DNA of 64,000 bases from Arthrobacter sp. zg-Y1110 (GTDB lineage Bacteria; Actinomycetota; Actinomycetes; Actinomycetales; Micrococcaceae). Positions 35,346 through 44,604 of the stretch are shown piece by piece; the stretch's first letter is position 1, and each line of letters begins with the position of its first letter. Below the pieces are notes generated by a model, which had not been told where the DNA came from, did not search any database, and worked only from the letters and a program-made list of their open reading frames with translations. The stretch covers positions 1,798,001 through 1,862,000 of the forward strand of contig NZ_CP104272.1 in assembly GCF_025244865.1 (NCBI RefSeq), given 5' to 3'. Position numbers and translations under genes: made by a program.

Positions 35346-37127
35346 ATGGATCAGCTCGGAAACACCGAACGGACAACCGAAGTACCAGGCAGTGAAGACC
35401 GGCAGCCCGAGGGGCAGGCCGGGAAGGCGGAGGCGCCCCGTGCGGCCTGTACCCTGGCGGTCTATCGGGCGGAACTGGCCGCCGAGCCTTCCGTGGCCGC
35501 TGACGGTACTACTCAGGTCGGAAGTCCCGACGCCGAATATCCGGACGGCTTTACCGGGACACTGGTGCTGCAGAACCTTGAGGCCTTTGACGTGCAGACG
35601 GTCGGCGAAGCCCTGTCCCGGATGGAACATTTGATGTCCTGGGTGCAGGCACTGGAGGCCCGCCTGGTCAACCGCATGGAGGAACTTTTCCGGGAGGACT
35701 TTCGTGCGGCCTCGGGGCGGCTTGAGCCCGGGATGGCATTCAGCCTGGCGTCTTCCGAATGCGCCGCGATCCTGAATGTCCCGCAGGTCACCGCCCAGCG
35801 GATGATGTTCGAAGCGGACAGGCTGTGCAGCACCCATGCGGCCACCCTGACCGCCTTGGAAGAAGGACAGCTTAGTTACCAGCACGCGCAGGTAGTGCTG
35901 GACCAGTGCCTGAACGTTCCACCGGATCAGCTCCCGGAGTTCGAGGCGGACCTGCTGGCGGCTGCGTCCGGACAAACCCGGGCACAGTTCTCCTGTAAGG
36001 CCCGGCGTCTGCGGGAAAGGAAGTTTCCGGAGACCGTCAGCAAGCGGCACCTGACCGCGTTCGAACAGCGCAAGGTCACTCTGGACCGGGAAGAGGACGG
36101 CATGTCCTGCCTTTCCGCGCACCTGCGTGCGGCCGAAGCCCAGCAGATCTACACGGCACTCAGTAGTGCTGCCCGGGGCGAGCAGTCCGCGGGGGATTCC
36201 CGGACTGTGGATCAGCTGCGTGCGGATATTCTGGCGCAGCTGCTGATGGGCGGCAGCCGTGGACTCTTCGCCGCGGCGGAAACCCAACGCGGGGCCGGGC
36301 ACGCCGAGGGTTCCGGGTGCTCCGCCGGTGGCGGAGACGCCGGAGGCGACACCCGGGGTGACGGAGGCATCGTCTGCCCGGAAGGCACCACCGTTTTAAA
36401 GACCGGGCCGGACGAGGGGATCGTCCCACGAACCGAAATCATGGTCCTGATCAACGCTGAAACCCTCTTCGGCGCCGACGACCAGCCCGCTGAACTGCAC
36501 GGTTACGGGCCCATCAGCGCAGAAGCAGCACGCAGGCTGGCCCGTAACGCCGTCGGGTGGACCGGGCTGGCGCAGGATCCGCAGACCGGAGAAATCCTCG
36601 GGGTAGGACGGCGGCGGAAGGTCCCGGCCGGGCTCCGACGCTGGCTCCGCGCAAGGGACGGAACCTGCAGATTCCCCGGTTGCCGGGTCAGTACGGCGAA
36701 TTCGGACGTTGACCACACCATCGACTGGGCCCAGGGCGGCCCTACAGACCACGGGAACCTGGAACACCTTTGCCGCCGGCACCACCGGTTCAAGACCCTC
36801 GGTTTCTGGAAGGCCTGCCAGCCTACGCCGGGAGTCATCGAATGGACGTCCCCGACCGGACGCATCTACCGGACCGAGCCCTTCCTGGAACTCGGACCAC
36901 CGGAAGCGGGTCCTGGGCCGGAAGCGGGTCCTGGGCCGGAAGCGAGTCCGGGTCCTGGGCCGGAAGCGAGTCCGGGTCCGCGTCCGGAAGCTAGTCCGAG
37001 TCTGGGTCCGAGTCCGGGTCCGGGTCCGGCGCCGGGTACAGATTCCAAGCAAGTGCCACAGAAGGACTCGGTGCTGCAGGACGACGTGCTGCAGGACTCC
37101 CTGCCGGAACAAGGGCCACCATTCTGA
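35346..37127 (+). CDS. DUF222 / 13E12-type HNH endonuclease-like protein
   Basis: A 593-residue protein with an N-terminal DUF222 domain (residues ~60-330; LEARLVNRMEELF, TAQRMMFEADRL, EGQLSYQHAQVV) and a C-terminal HNH nuclease motif at ~438-482 (CRFPGC, DVDHTIDWAQGG, NLEHLCRRHH). This family is present in many copies in actinobacteria and is often linked to mobile elements, but no such element is seen beside it. The tail after the HNH is a Gly/Pro/Glu repeat encoded by tandem DNA repeats. A Gly-rich insert (~310-345) splits the two domains. The Asp-His and His-His pairs of the HNH motif look intact. Confidence 0.9.
   Translation: MDQLGNTERTTEVPGSEDRQPEGQAGKAEAPRAACTLAVYRAELAAEPSVAADGTTQVGSPDAEYPDGFTGTLVLQNLEAFDVQTVGEALSRMEHLMSWVQALEARLVNRMEELFREDFRAASGRLEPGMAFSLASSECAAILNVPQVTAQRMMFEADRLCSTHAATLTALEEGQLSYQHAQVVLDQCLNVPPDQLPEFEADLLAAASGQTRAQFSCKARRLRERKFPETVSKRHLTAFEQRKVTLDREEDGMSCLSAHLRAAEAQQIYTALSSAARGEQSAGDSRTVDQLRADILAQLLMGGSRGLFAAAETQRGAGHAEGSGCSAGGGDAGGDTRGDGGIVCPEGTTVLKTGPDEGIVPRTEIMVLINAETLFGADDQPAELHGYGPISAEAARRLARNAVGWTGLAQDPQTGEILGVGRRRKVPAGLRRWLRARDGTCRFPGCRVSTANSDVDHTIDWAQGGPTDHGNLEHLCRRHHRFKTLGFWKACQPTPGVIEWTSPTGRIYRTEPFLELGPPEAGPGPEAGPGPEASPGPGPEASPGPRPEASPSLGPSPGPGPAPGTDSKQVPQKDSVLQDDVLQDSLPEQGPPF
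36902..37030 (+). repeat. In-frame tandem repeat in the HNH gene tail
   Basis: Units of 18, 18, 24 and 24 bases begin with GGAAGCG or GGAAGCT and are filled with GGGTCC or GGGTCT blocks; later ones degenerate to a 6- or 12-base period. They encode EAGPGP, EASPGPGP and similar. All unit lengths are multiples of three, so copy changes keep the frame. Confidence 0.8.
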
Positions 37128-37198
37128 TGCCGCCTTCCTCGCCCGCTAAACGCCACCGGAGATCAGGCCCAGGGACGAGACAGCCATCCGGCCAGACC

Positions 37199-38101
37199 CT
37201 ACGGGCGGGACAGGTCCGCAGCGCTGAAGGTATCGCACTTTTCCAGGCTGCCGCCGTCGTTGTAGCCGGCCAGGAACCACGCCTGGCGCTGGGCACTGGA
37301 CCCGTGGGTCCAGCTCTCCGGGTTCACCTGACCGGTGGCCGAAGCCTGGATCCGGTCATCGCCGATGGCGGACGCCGCAGAGAGTGCGTCACTGATATCG
37401 GCTTCGGTGAACGGAGCCAGGAAAGGCACGTCCGAGCCCGGAGCCGGCTGGTCTGCGGCATGCCGTGCCCACAGGCCGGCATAGCAGTCGGCCTGCAGCT
37501 CGGTGCGTACGGAGGCAGAGTCCGCACCCTGCGGATCGGCGTTCCGGCCCGCACTGGAGCCGGTGATCTGCTGGATGTGGTGGCCGAACTCATGCGCGAC
37601 CACGTATTCCTGTGCCAGCGGACCGCCGGAGGAACCGTAGTTGGTGACGAGGTCGGAGAAGAACGCGGTGTCGTAATAGGTCTGCTCGTCTGCCGGGCAG
37701 TAGAACGGACCGACAGCGCTGGTCGCCGTGCCGCAGCCGGTGGTGGTCCGGTCGGTAAAGAGCACCACGCCGGGCTCCGTGTAGGTCAGGCCGTAACCGT
37801 CCAGATACGGTGCCCAGAAGCTGTCCAGGCTTTCGGCGGTGCCCAGAATGCGGCAGTCCAGCCGTTCGTTGGCGTCTTCGCCGTTCAAGCAGGTATCGAT
37901 GCTCTCGGACTGCGCCTGGCCGGCGGCTACACCGGAGCCGTCGCTCAGGCCGAGGCCGTCAATGACGTCCGACCCGAAGAACAGGGACAGGATCAGCAGA
38001 AGCCCGCCGCCCAGTCCACCGCCGACTGCAATGCCCTTGCCTTTGCCGCGCCGGTCGCTGACCCGCGAGGAATCCAGGCGCGCGTTGTTATTGAAACTCA
38101 T
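37199..38101 (-). CDS. Neutral zinc metallopeptidase, YpfJ family
   Basis: A 300-residue membrane-anchored protein. A single helix at ~22-43 follows a basic N-terminus, so the peptidase part lies outside the cytoplasm. Zinc motif AHEFGHHIQ, with a later Glu in TELQADCYAGLWA, is typical of the YpfJ/zinc_peptidase family; FYCPADEQTYYDTAFF is also conserved. The biological substrate is unknown. It lies nine bases downstream of the biotin transporter gene ecfT, but a -10 box overlapping the ecfT stop suggests it also has its own promoter. It converges with the HNH gene. Confidence 0.92.
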   Translation of the reverse strand: MSFNNNARLDSSRVSDRRGKGKGIAVGGGLGGGLLLILSLFFGSDVIDGLGLSDGSGVAAGQAQSESIDTCLNGEDANERLDCRILGTAESLDSFWAPYLDGYGLTYTEPGVVLFTDRTTTGCGTATSAVGPFYCPADEQTYYDTAFFSDLVTNYGSSGGPLAQEYVVAHEFGHHIQQITGSSAGRNADPQGADSASVRTELQADCYAGLWARHAADQPAPGSDVPFLAPFTEADISDALSAASAIGDDRIQASATGQVNPESWTHGSSAQRQAWFLAGYNDGGSLEKCDTFSAADLSRP

Positions 38102-38107
38102 GCCCTC

Positions 38108-38113
38108 AGGTTA
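38108..38113 (-). promoter_or_regulatory. -10 box of the YpfJ-type peptidase gene
   Basis: On the minus strand TAACCT lies exactly six bases before the ATG at 38101. Its TAA is also the stop codon of ecfT, the same arrangement seen at 976. GAGGGC between box and ATG contains GAGG, so a weak Shine-Dalgarno is an alternative reading. Confidence 0.45.
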
Positions 38114-38764
38114 TCGGTTGCCTTGGTCAACCTTCGTGTCGGAGCTTTCCCCGATACCGCGTGCAGCCAGGGCATCGCCGGTCTGCCGGGCATAGGCAAC
38201 CGCACGGATCACCACGGGGACGGTCAGCGCGCGGGGATTGCGCTCCAGTCCACGGGCCATGGCAGATTCCCGGACATCCCGGGCGGACCCGAGCAGGAAC
38301 GGAATGCTGCGCAGCATCAGCGCCAGGGTCAGCCCGAAACGTTCCGGGTCCGCACCGAGCGGTTCCAGCGGACGGGCCAGCGACACGAGCCCGTCCAGCA
38401 GCACCTGCGGTGCAGTGGTCAGCGTCAGCAGCCGAGCCGCCACTACGCAGACCGCAATACTGCCGGTCACCAGGACCGCTGCCAGCACGCCGGACGCCCA
38501 CCACTGGAAAGCCCCCAGCAGCACCAGGACCGGCCACATCAGCTTCAGCGGCACCCAAGCCTCCCGCAACAACCGGGCGCCGGCATAGGCCGCCAGCACC
38601 AGGACTGCGGCAACCACCAGCACCACAGGGGAGCGCAGCGCCAACACAGCAACGGACAGCACAACCAGAGCGCCCGCCTTCAAGCCCAGCGGCGCCGCAT
38701 GCACGGGCGAAACGCCGGGGCGGTAGGCGCCCAGCAGATCGTAGGAGCCAGTAGAACGCTTCAT
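38111..38764 (-). CDS. bioN: ECF transporter transmembrane subunit (BioN/EcfT)
   Basis: A 217-residue membrane protein with four to five helices and the EcfT coupling signatures near the C-terminus: SARDVRESAMARGLE (the A-R-G motif) and the ARGIGES segment. It couples the ATPase to the substrate-binding BioY. The ATG overlaps the ATPase gene stop (ATGA). With a single ATPase gene and BioY, the set matches the dedicated BioMNY type rather than a shared group II ECF module. It takes up biotin. Confidence 0.88.
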   Translation of the reverse strand: MKRSTGSYDLLGAYRPGVSPVHAAPLGLKAGALVVLSVAVLALRSPVVLVVAAVLVLAAYAGARLLREAWVPLKLMWPVLVLLGAFQWWASGVLAAVLVTGSIAVCVVAARLLTLTTAPQVLLDGLVSLARPLEPLGADPERFGLTLALMLRSIPFLLGSARDVRESAMARGLERNPRALTVPVVIRAVAYARQTGDALAARGIGESSDTKVDQGNR

Positions 38765-39468
38765 CCCACCCCCAGCGCCAGCGCCCGGTACGCCGCAATA
38801 GCTTCGCGAGGGCCGCCGTCGAACACCACCGCGCCGGCATCCATCACCAGCACCCGATCCGCGTCGGCGGCGAACTCCAGATCATGGGTGGTGTAGATGA
38901 CCTGCTGCGGAAGGGAGGCAAAGACTTCCCGCAGCCGGGCGGTGTTCCTCAGGTCCAGCAGCGTGCTGGGCTCATCTGCCACCAGCACGGCAGGCTCAAC
39001 GGCCAGCACCGATGCCAGGGCCATCAACTGGCGTTCGCCGCCGGAAAGGTCGTAGATGCTTCGGTCCGCCAATTCCAGCAGCCCCAGGGCCGCCAGGCGG
39101 GCCTCGGCAGCTGCGCGCCGCTGGGACCTGTTCCGGATCGAGGCACGCAGGGACAGCTCGACGTCGTCCCGTCCCGTGGGCATCACGAGCTGCGAGAGGG
39201 GATCGGTGAAAACGAACCCGACCCGCCGCCGCACGTCCGCTCCGTGCCGGGCAGTGTCCAGGCCGTCCACGCTGACCGTGCCGGTATCCGGCCTCACCAA
39301 CCCGTTCAGCAGCTTCAGCAGCGTGGACTTCCCGGAACCGTTGGCGCCGACGACGGCGGTGCGGGGAGTGTCCAGCGTCAGCGACAGCAGGTGCAGGATC
39401 GGTTCCGCGGATTCCCCTGGCACCCCGGGAGGAATCACGGAAACGTCCTGCAGCAGGATGCAGGACAT
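38761..39468 (-). CDS. bioM: ECF transporter ATPase (BioM/EcfA)
   Basis: A 235-residue ATPase. Walker A is GANGSGKST, the ECF-type Q-loop VGFVFTDPLSQLV, signature DLSGGERQLMALA, Walker B VLVADEPSTLLD and switch TTHDLEFA. One-base overlap with bioY (TGATG) and a four-base overlap with bioN show a tight operon. The Q-loop and the single-ATPase arrangement support a role in biotin uptake with its neighbours. Confidence 0.9.
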   Translation of the reverse strand: MSCILLQDVSVIPPGVPGESAEPILHLLSLTLDTPRTAVVGANGSGKSTLLKLLNGLVRPDTGTVSVDGLDTARHGADVRRRVGFVFTDPLSQLVMPTGRDDVELSLRASIRNRSQRRAAAEARLAALGLLELADRSIYDLSGGERQLMALASVLAVEPAVLVADEPSTLLDLRNTARLREVFASLPQQVIYTTHDLEFAADADRVLVMDAGAVVFDGGPREAIAAYRALALGVG

Positions 39469-40142
39469 CAGCGGCCGCCGCGGTCCCGAACAGCCATTCG
39501 TGGAAAGGCCTTGAAGACACTGACGGCCACCGCAGCGGCAAGCAGGTTCTTCACCACGTCACCGGGCCAGAACGCCATGTCCGCTGCCAGCGCTGCGGGG
39601 AACGAGAGATGCCCGTTGAGCATAAGTCCCGCGATGCCGGCCGGATGCACCACGGCGAAGCTCGTGGCCAGTCCCGCGGCGAACAAGAGAACCATCCGCC
39701 CCTTCCGGGCGCGGCGCAGCACCAGGCCGGCAAGCAGGCCGACGACGGCGGCCGCCACCGGGAAGGACAGCAGGTACCCCGCCGACGGCCCGGCCAGGAC
39801 ACCCAGGCCACCGCGGAAACCGCTGAAGACCGGCAGGCCGGCCAGGCCAGCCACCAGGAAGAGGCCCACTGCCGCTGCCCCGCGCCCGGGGCCAAGGAGC
39901 ATCCCGGTAAGCATCACCGCCAAGGTCTGCAGGGTGATCGGCACGCCCGCTCCCAGCGGCACGCCGGGAAGGATGGAGAAGACGGCGGTGAGGGCGGCGA
40001 AGACGGCAATCAGGGACAGGTCCGCCGAGGTCCACCTGGAGCGCCTCGTACCGGTGGAACCGTGAGTGCCAGGAGAGCCGGGGGAGCCGTGCGTGCCGGT
40101 GCCGGGGAGGGGGCGCGGCGCGTTGGCCGATGTGTTGTTCAT
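39468..40142 (-). CDS. bioY: Biotin transporter substrate-binding subunit BioY
   Basis: A 224-residue S-component that binds biotin in the membrane. About six helices follow a ~38-residue Gly/Thr/Pro-rich cytoplasmic head. The conserved PLGAGVPITLQTLAVMLTG and GPSAGYLLSFP segments are BioY hallmarks. AAGGA lies upstream of the ATG. It is first in bioY-bioM-bioN; no clear BirA or BioQ-type operator was recognised in the upstream 100 bases. The head is low complexity and probably variable among relatives. Confidence 0.92.
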   Translation of the reverse strand: MNNTSANAPRPLPGTGTHGSPGSPGTHGSTGTRRSRWTSADLSLIAVFAALTAVFSILPGVPLGAGVPITLQTLAVMLTGMLLGPGRGAAAVGLFLVAGLAGLPVFSGFRGGLGVLAGPSAGYLLSFPVAAAVVGLLAGLVLRRARKGRMVLLFAAGLATSFAVVHPAGIAGLMLNGHLSFPAALAADMAFWPGDVVKNLLAAAVAVSVFKAFPRMAVRDRGGR

Positions 40143-40230
40143 CGCTGCACTTTTCCTTGTAGGGGAAGAAAAACGGTCCGGATTTCGTTTCGAACATTAG
40201 CTGCGCCGGAGCGGGATTCCATTGGAGGTT

Positions 40231-40259
40231 TTCTACAAATGGGCCAGGGCGGCTAGACT
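40231..40259 (+). promoter_or_regulatory. Possible promoter of the ABC-F gene
   Basis: TAGACT (40254-40259) with TTCTAC (40231-40236) 17 bases upstream. The -10 is good and the -35 weak. It would give a leader of about 130 bases before the GTG at 40397. The rest of the 254-base gap to bioY shows nothing else. Confidence 0.35.
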
Positions 40260-40396
40260 GGAAAGGCTGTTACGGCCAACCAGGCCCCCATGACCGGTCA
40301 TTGTGACCCTTCCCGCCTCGGTGGAATCCCACCGTTCAAGGCCCGCGCGCCGCGCAGCGTATCTGCAATACCAAAAACCTTCGAAAGGTCCACTGA

Positions 40397-41995
<1,599 letters not shown>

Positions 41996-42012
41996 CCTCC
42001 GGCCCATCCCGT

Positions 42013-42058
42013 ACACAAAGGCGGCCCCGCTCCGATCGGAGCGGGGCCGCCTTTGTGT
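42013..42058 (+). terminator. Bidirectional terminator, perfect 46-base palindrome
   Basis: Two 23-base arms, beginning ACACAAAGGCGG, are exact reverse complements with no extra loop bases. The right side reads CCTTTGTGT in both directions. It lies between convergent abcF and the SURF1 gene. Confidence 0.85.
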
Positions 42059-42090
42059 CAGTGGGAGCAGGTGTCTGCGGAAGCGGTGGG

Positions 42091-42966
42091 TTAGAACCCC
42101 TGGGCGTCCAGGATCGCGTCCTCTTCCTCTTCGCCGGTGGGCCCGCGCTTTTTGCGGCGCGGCGGACGACGCCGGGACGGAGTCGGGTGGGCGGCGATTA
42201 TTTCATCGTCGTCCTCCTCGTCATCGTCGATGCCGTCGTAATACCGGTTGAGGGCTTCCTGGCGGGCGGCGTATCCCAGCCCGATGAACATCATCAGCGC
42301 GAACCCGTACCACTGCAGTCCATACGAAAGGTGCAGGCCCTCGTCCACCTCCGGCCGCGGTGCGCTTTCGGGTGCGACGGCGGCACCCGGGTCCTCGCTG
42401 GCCATGAGTCCGTAGGAGCCCTGGTGCAGCGGGTAGTCCAGCTGCTCCGCGAAAGCCTCCAGGTCGATGGAGGGGAGCTGGCCTTCAGGGGCGCTGCGGG
42501 TCAGGGTGGGTTCGGCGGCCTTGATCCGGGCCACCACGCTCACCCGTCCCTCGGGGGCGGCAGGGATGCTGTCCGGCCGGCCGGCCTCGTCGTCGCCGAT
42601 CGGCAGCCAGCCGCGGTTGACCGCCACGCTGGTGCCGTCATCAAGCTTCAGCGGCACCAGGACCTCGTAGCCGGGCCGGCCCTTCAGCGGGCGGTTGCGG
42701 ATGATGCGCTGCTCGGAGGAGTCGTACGTTCCCTCAAGCTTCACGGGCAGCCATTCGGCTGCTTCGTCGTAGGTGTCGAAGTAATCCCTGGCCTCGTCAT
42801 AGGGGACCGGCGCGGCGTCGTAGTTGGATTCGATCCGGGCGCTGTCAGCGAGGGAGGCTTCACGGCGGTCCATCTGCCACTGGCCCAGCCCTACACAGGC
42901 GGCCGCAAGGATGCAGACGAGGACAAACCAGCCCAGCCAGCGGGCCGAAAAGAGGAAACGGTACAT
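42091..42966 (-). CDS. SURF1 family cytochrome oxidase biogenesis protein
   Basis: A 291-residue SURF1-type protein with the usual two helices (residues ~9-28 and ~216-235) around an extracytoplasmic domain. LGQWQMDRREA, RNRPLKGRPGYEVLVPL and the AVNRGWLP motif are typical. SURF1 helps insert heme A into oxidase subunit I, which fits ctaA and ctaB elsewhere in the window. The cytoplasmic tail is odd: an acidic run (DDDEEDDDE), a basic Arg/Lys run and a second acidic run. Its ATG abuts the stop of the 84-residue gene upstream (TAAATG). Confidence 0.9.
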   Translation of the reverse strand: MYRFLFSARWLGWFVLVCILAAACVGLGQWQMDRREASLADSARIESNYDAAPVPYDEARDYFDTYDEAAEWLPVKLEGTYDSSEQRIIRNRPLKGRPGYEVLVPLKLDDGTSVAVNRGWLPIGDDEAGRPDSIPAAPEGRVSVVARIKAAEPTLTRSAPEGQLPSIDLEAFAEQLDYPLHQGSYGLMASEDPGAAVAPESAPRPEVDEGLHLSYGLQWYGFALMMFIGLGYAARQEALNRYYDGIDDDEEDDDEIIAAHPTPSRRRPPRRKKRGPTGEEEEDAILDAQGF

Positions 42967-43221
42967 TTACGCCGTACCGCCTTCAGTGCTGCCGTCCAGC
43001 GGGAGGGTTTCCTTCCAGAGTCCGCGGGTGCGCAGGTAATCCTCCAGCCAGTCCCGGTGCTCATCGCAGGCAAGCCAGGTCTTGCGGCGTTCCGGGGTGT
43101 GGATGCGGGGGTTGTTCCACAGCAGCTGCCAGCTTGCGTTGAGCCGGCAGGCCTTCCGGGAGCACACCGGGGTGCCGGCGCCTGCGTCCGGGTTGCCGGA
43201 GAGGGAATCGAGGAGGTTCAT
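42967..43221 (-). CDS. Conserved hypothetical protein with Cys motif, linked to SURF1
   Basis: An 84-residue protein of unknown function. VCSRKAC (C-x4-C) and, 25 residues later, LACDEHRDWL give a set of Cys and His residues that could bind a metal. WQLLWNNPRIHTPERRKTWLACDEH is the most distinctive part. Similar small proteins next to SURF1 have been labelled acetone carboxylase in some annotations, which has no support in the sequence. It has zero spacing to the SURF1 gene, suggesting a joint role. Confidence 0.75.
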   Translation of the reverse strand: MNLLDSLSGNPDAGAGTPVCSRKACRLNASWQLLWNNPRIHTPERRKTWLACDEHRDWLEDYLRTRGLWKETLPLDGSTEGGTA

Positions 43222-43230
43222 GCTGGGGGA

Positions 43231-43626
43231 TCAGGCCTTGTCTTCGTTGTCATTGATGTCGTCGTTGTCTACGATTTCGCCCGACAACACAGTGGTTTCG
43301 GGACTTTCACCGGGTTCTTCGGCCACCCGCGGAGCGTCCAGCGCGGTGGCCGGCGGACGCTCTATCATCGCATCCGAGCCGGTCATCAGCCGGGTATCCG
43401 AGCCTCCGTTGGCGATGATGACCGCGAAGTAGGGGAGCACCACCGCTCCGGCAATCACCACCCACAGCAACCAGCCGTGCACGAAGAACATCAGGAACAG
43501 GCAGACCACACGGATGCCCATGGACACGCTGTACTTGATCATGCGGGCGCGCATTTCGTCCGTGTGCGGGCTGGGCGCGTCGGTGATTCTGGGGACGCTC
43601 TCCCCGCGGTTTGTGTCCCTAGCCAT
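43231..43626 (-). CDS. DUF3099 family membrane protein
   Basis: A 131-residue protein with a soluble N-terminus (RITDAPSPHTDEMRARMIKY, typical of DUF3099), two helices at residues ~34-73, and an acidic tail. The function is unknown. AGGAAG lies six bases before the ATG. It is the first gene of the minus-strand set DUF3099, 84-residue protein, SURF1, so a role near the membrane in respiration is possible but unproved. It diverges from fabG. Confidence 0.8.
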   Translation of the reverse strand: MARDTNRGESVPRITDAPSPHTDEMRARMIKYSVSMGIRVVCLFLMFFVHGWLLWVVIAGAVVLPYFAVIIANGGSDTRLMTGSDAMIERPPATALDAPRVAEEPGESPETTVLSGEIVDNDDINDNEDKA

Positions 43627-43682
43627 CAGTAGTCTTCCTCGCCCTCCAAACAGGTCCGTTCATTCTCTCACTAGCAGCGGCG

Positions 43683-43713
43683 TTGCAGAAGTTGAATCCG
43701 GCGCACGTAGGAT
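43683..43713 (+). promoter_or_regulatory. Possible promoter of fabG
   Basis: TTGCAG (43683-43688) and TAGGAT (43708-43713) are 19 bases apart. The start codon lies 40 bases downstream behind a good Shine-Dalgarno, GAAGGAA. Confidence 0.45.
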
Positions 43714-43753
43714 CGAGACAACCCCCAATCGCTGGCTGAAAGAAGGAACATCC

Positions 43754-44482
43754 GTGCAGAACACAACAGAAAACGAGTCCGGCCGCAGCGTCCTGGTGAC
43801 CGGAGGAAACCGCGGAATCGGGCTGGCTATTGCCAAGGCGTTCCTGGCCGCAGGTGACCGCGTGGCCATCACGTACCGCAGCGGCGAGGTCCCCGACGGG
43901 ATGCTGGGCGTCAAGGCGGATGTGACGGATATGGCATCGGTCGATGCCGCATTTACCGAGGTGGAGGCCGCGCACGGACCGGTTGAAGTCCTCGTGGCCA
44001 ATGCCGGGATTACCCGGGACACGCTGCTGCTGCGGATGAGTGAAGACGATTTCGCCGACGTCATCGACACCAACCTCACCGGCGCCTTCCGGGTGGTCAA
44101 GCGCGCCTCCAAGGGCATGCTCCGGATGAAGAAGGGCCGGGTAGTGCTGATCTCCTCGGTGGTCGGGCTGTACGGTTCACCCGGGCAGATCAACTACGCC
44201 GCCTCCAAGTCCGGGCTGATCGGTATCGCCCGTTCCCTCACCCGCGAACTGGGTTCCCGCAACATCACGGCCAACGTCGTGGCCCCGGGCTTCATCAACA
44301 CCGACATGACCCGCGCCCTGCCCGAGGACACGCAGAAGAACTACCTGTCCTCCATCCCCGCCGGCCGGTTCGCCGAGCCGGAGGAAGTTGCCAACGTAGT
44401 GCGCTGGATTGCGGGTGACGAGGCAGGCTACATTTCCGGTGCAGTCATCCCGGTCGACGGCGGCCTGGGCATGGGGCACTAG
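43754..44482 (+). CDS. fabG: 3-oxoacyl-ACP reductase
   Basis: A 242-residue short-chain dehydrogenase that reduces 3-oxoacyl-ACP in fatty acid synthesis. NADPH loop TGGNRGIG, the VANAG motif, the catalytic Ser in LISSVVG and the Tyr-Lys pair in NYAASK are all canonical, as is the C-terminal YISGAVIPVDGGLGMGH. GTG start with GAAGGAA five bases upstream. A second, divergent SDR gene follows after a stem-loop. FabG is the likely role by overall similarity, but several paralogues can exist in one genome. Confidence 0.93.
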   Translation: MQNTTENESGRSVLVTGGNRGIGLAIAKAFLAAGDRVAITYRSGEVPDGMLGVKADVTDMASVDAAFTEVEAAHGPVEVLVANAGITRDTLLLRMSEDDFADVIDTNLTGAFRVVKRASKGMLRMKKGRVVLISSVVGLYGSPGQINYAASKSGLIGIARSLTRELGSRNITANVVAPGFINTDMTRALPEDTQKNYLSSIPAGRFAEPEEVANVVRWIAGDEAGYISGAVIPVDGGLGMGH

Positions 44483-44526
44483 CCCGGCCCAACGCGGCGC
44501 TCCGGAATCGTTGGAGGTTTCCTCAA

Positions 44527-44552
44527 CTGCCAGCCGGCCCGCCGGCTGGCAG
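44527..44552 (+). terminator. Stem-loop after fabG
   Basis: CTGCCAGCCGG and CCGGCTGGCAG pair perfectly around CCCG, 44 bases after the fabG stop; no U-tract follows. It lies 52 bases before the next start. Confidence 0.6.
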
Positions 44553-44604
44553 GATGGGTTCAAAGAGCTGAACGCTTAGATACTTTCTACAAAAAGGAGT
44601 TCAC

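Noticed and set aside
35346-37127. Mobile element carrying the DUF222-HNH gene
   Set aside because: No transposase, integrase, inverted ends or target duplication were found around it; the family also occurs as ordinary chromosomal genes.
42967-43221. Acetone carboxylase annotation for the 84-residue protein
   Set aside because: The length and Cys motif do not fit any acetone carboxylase subunit; it appears to be a label carried over between genomes.
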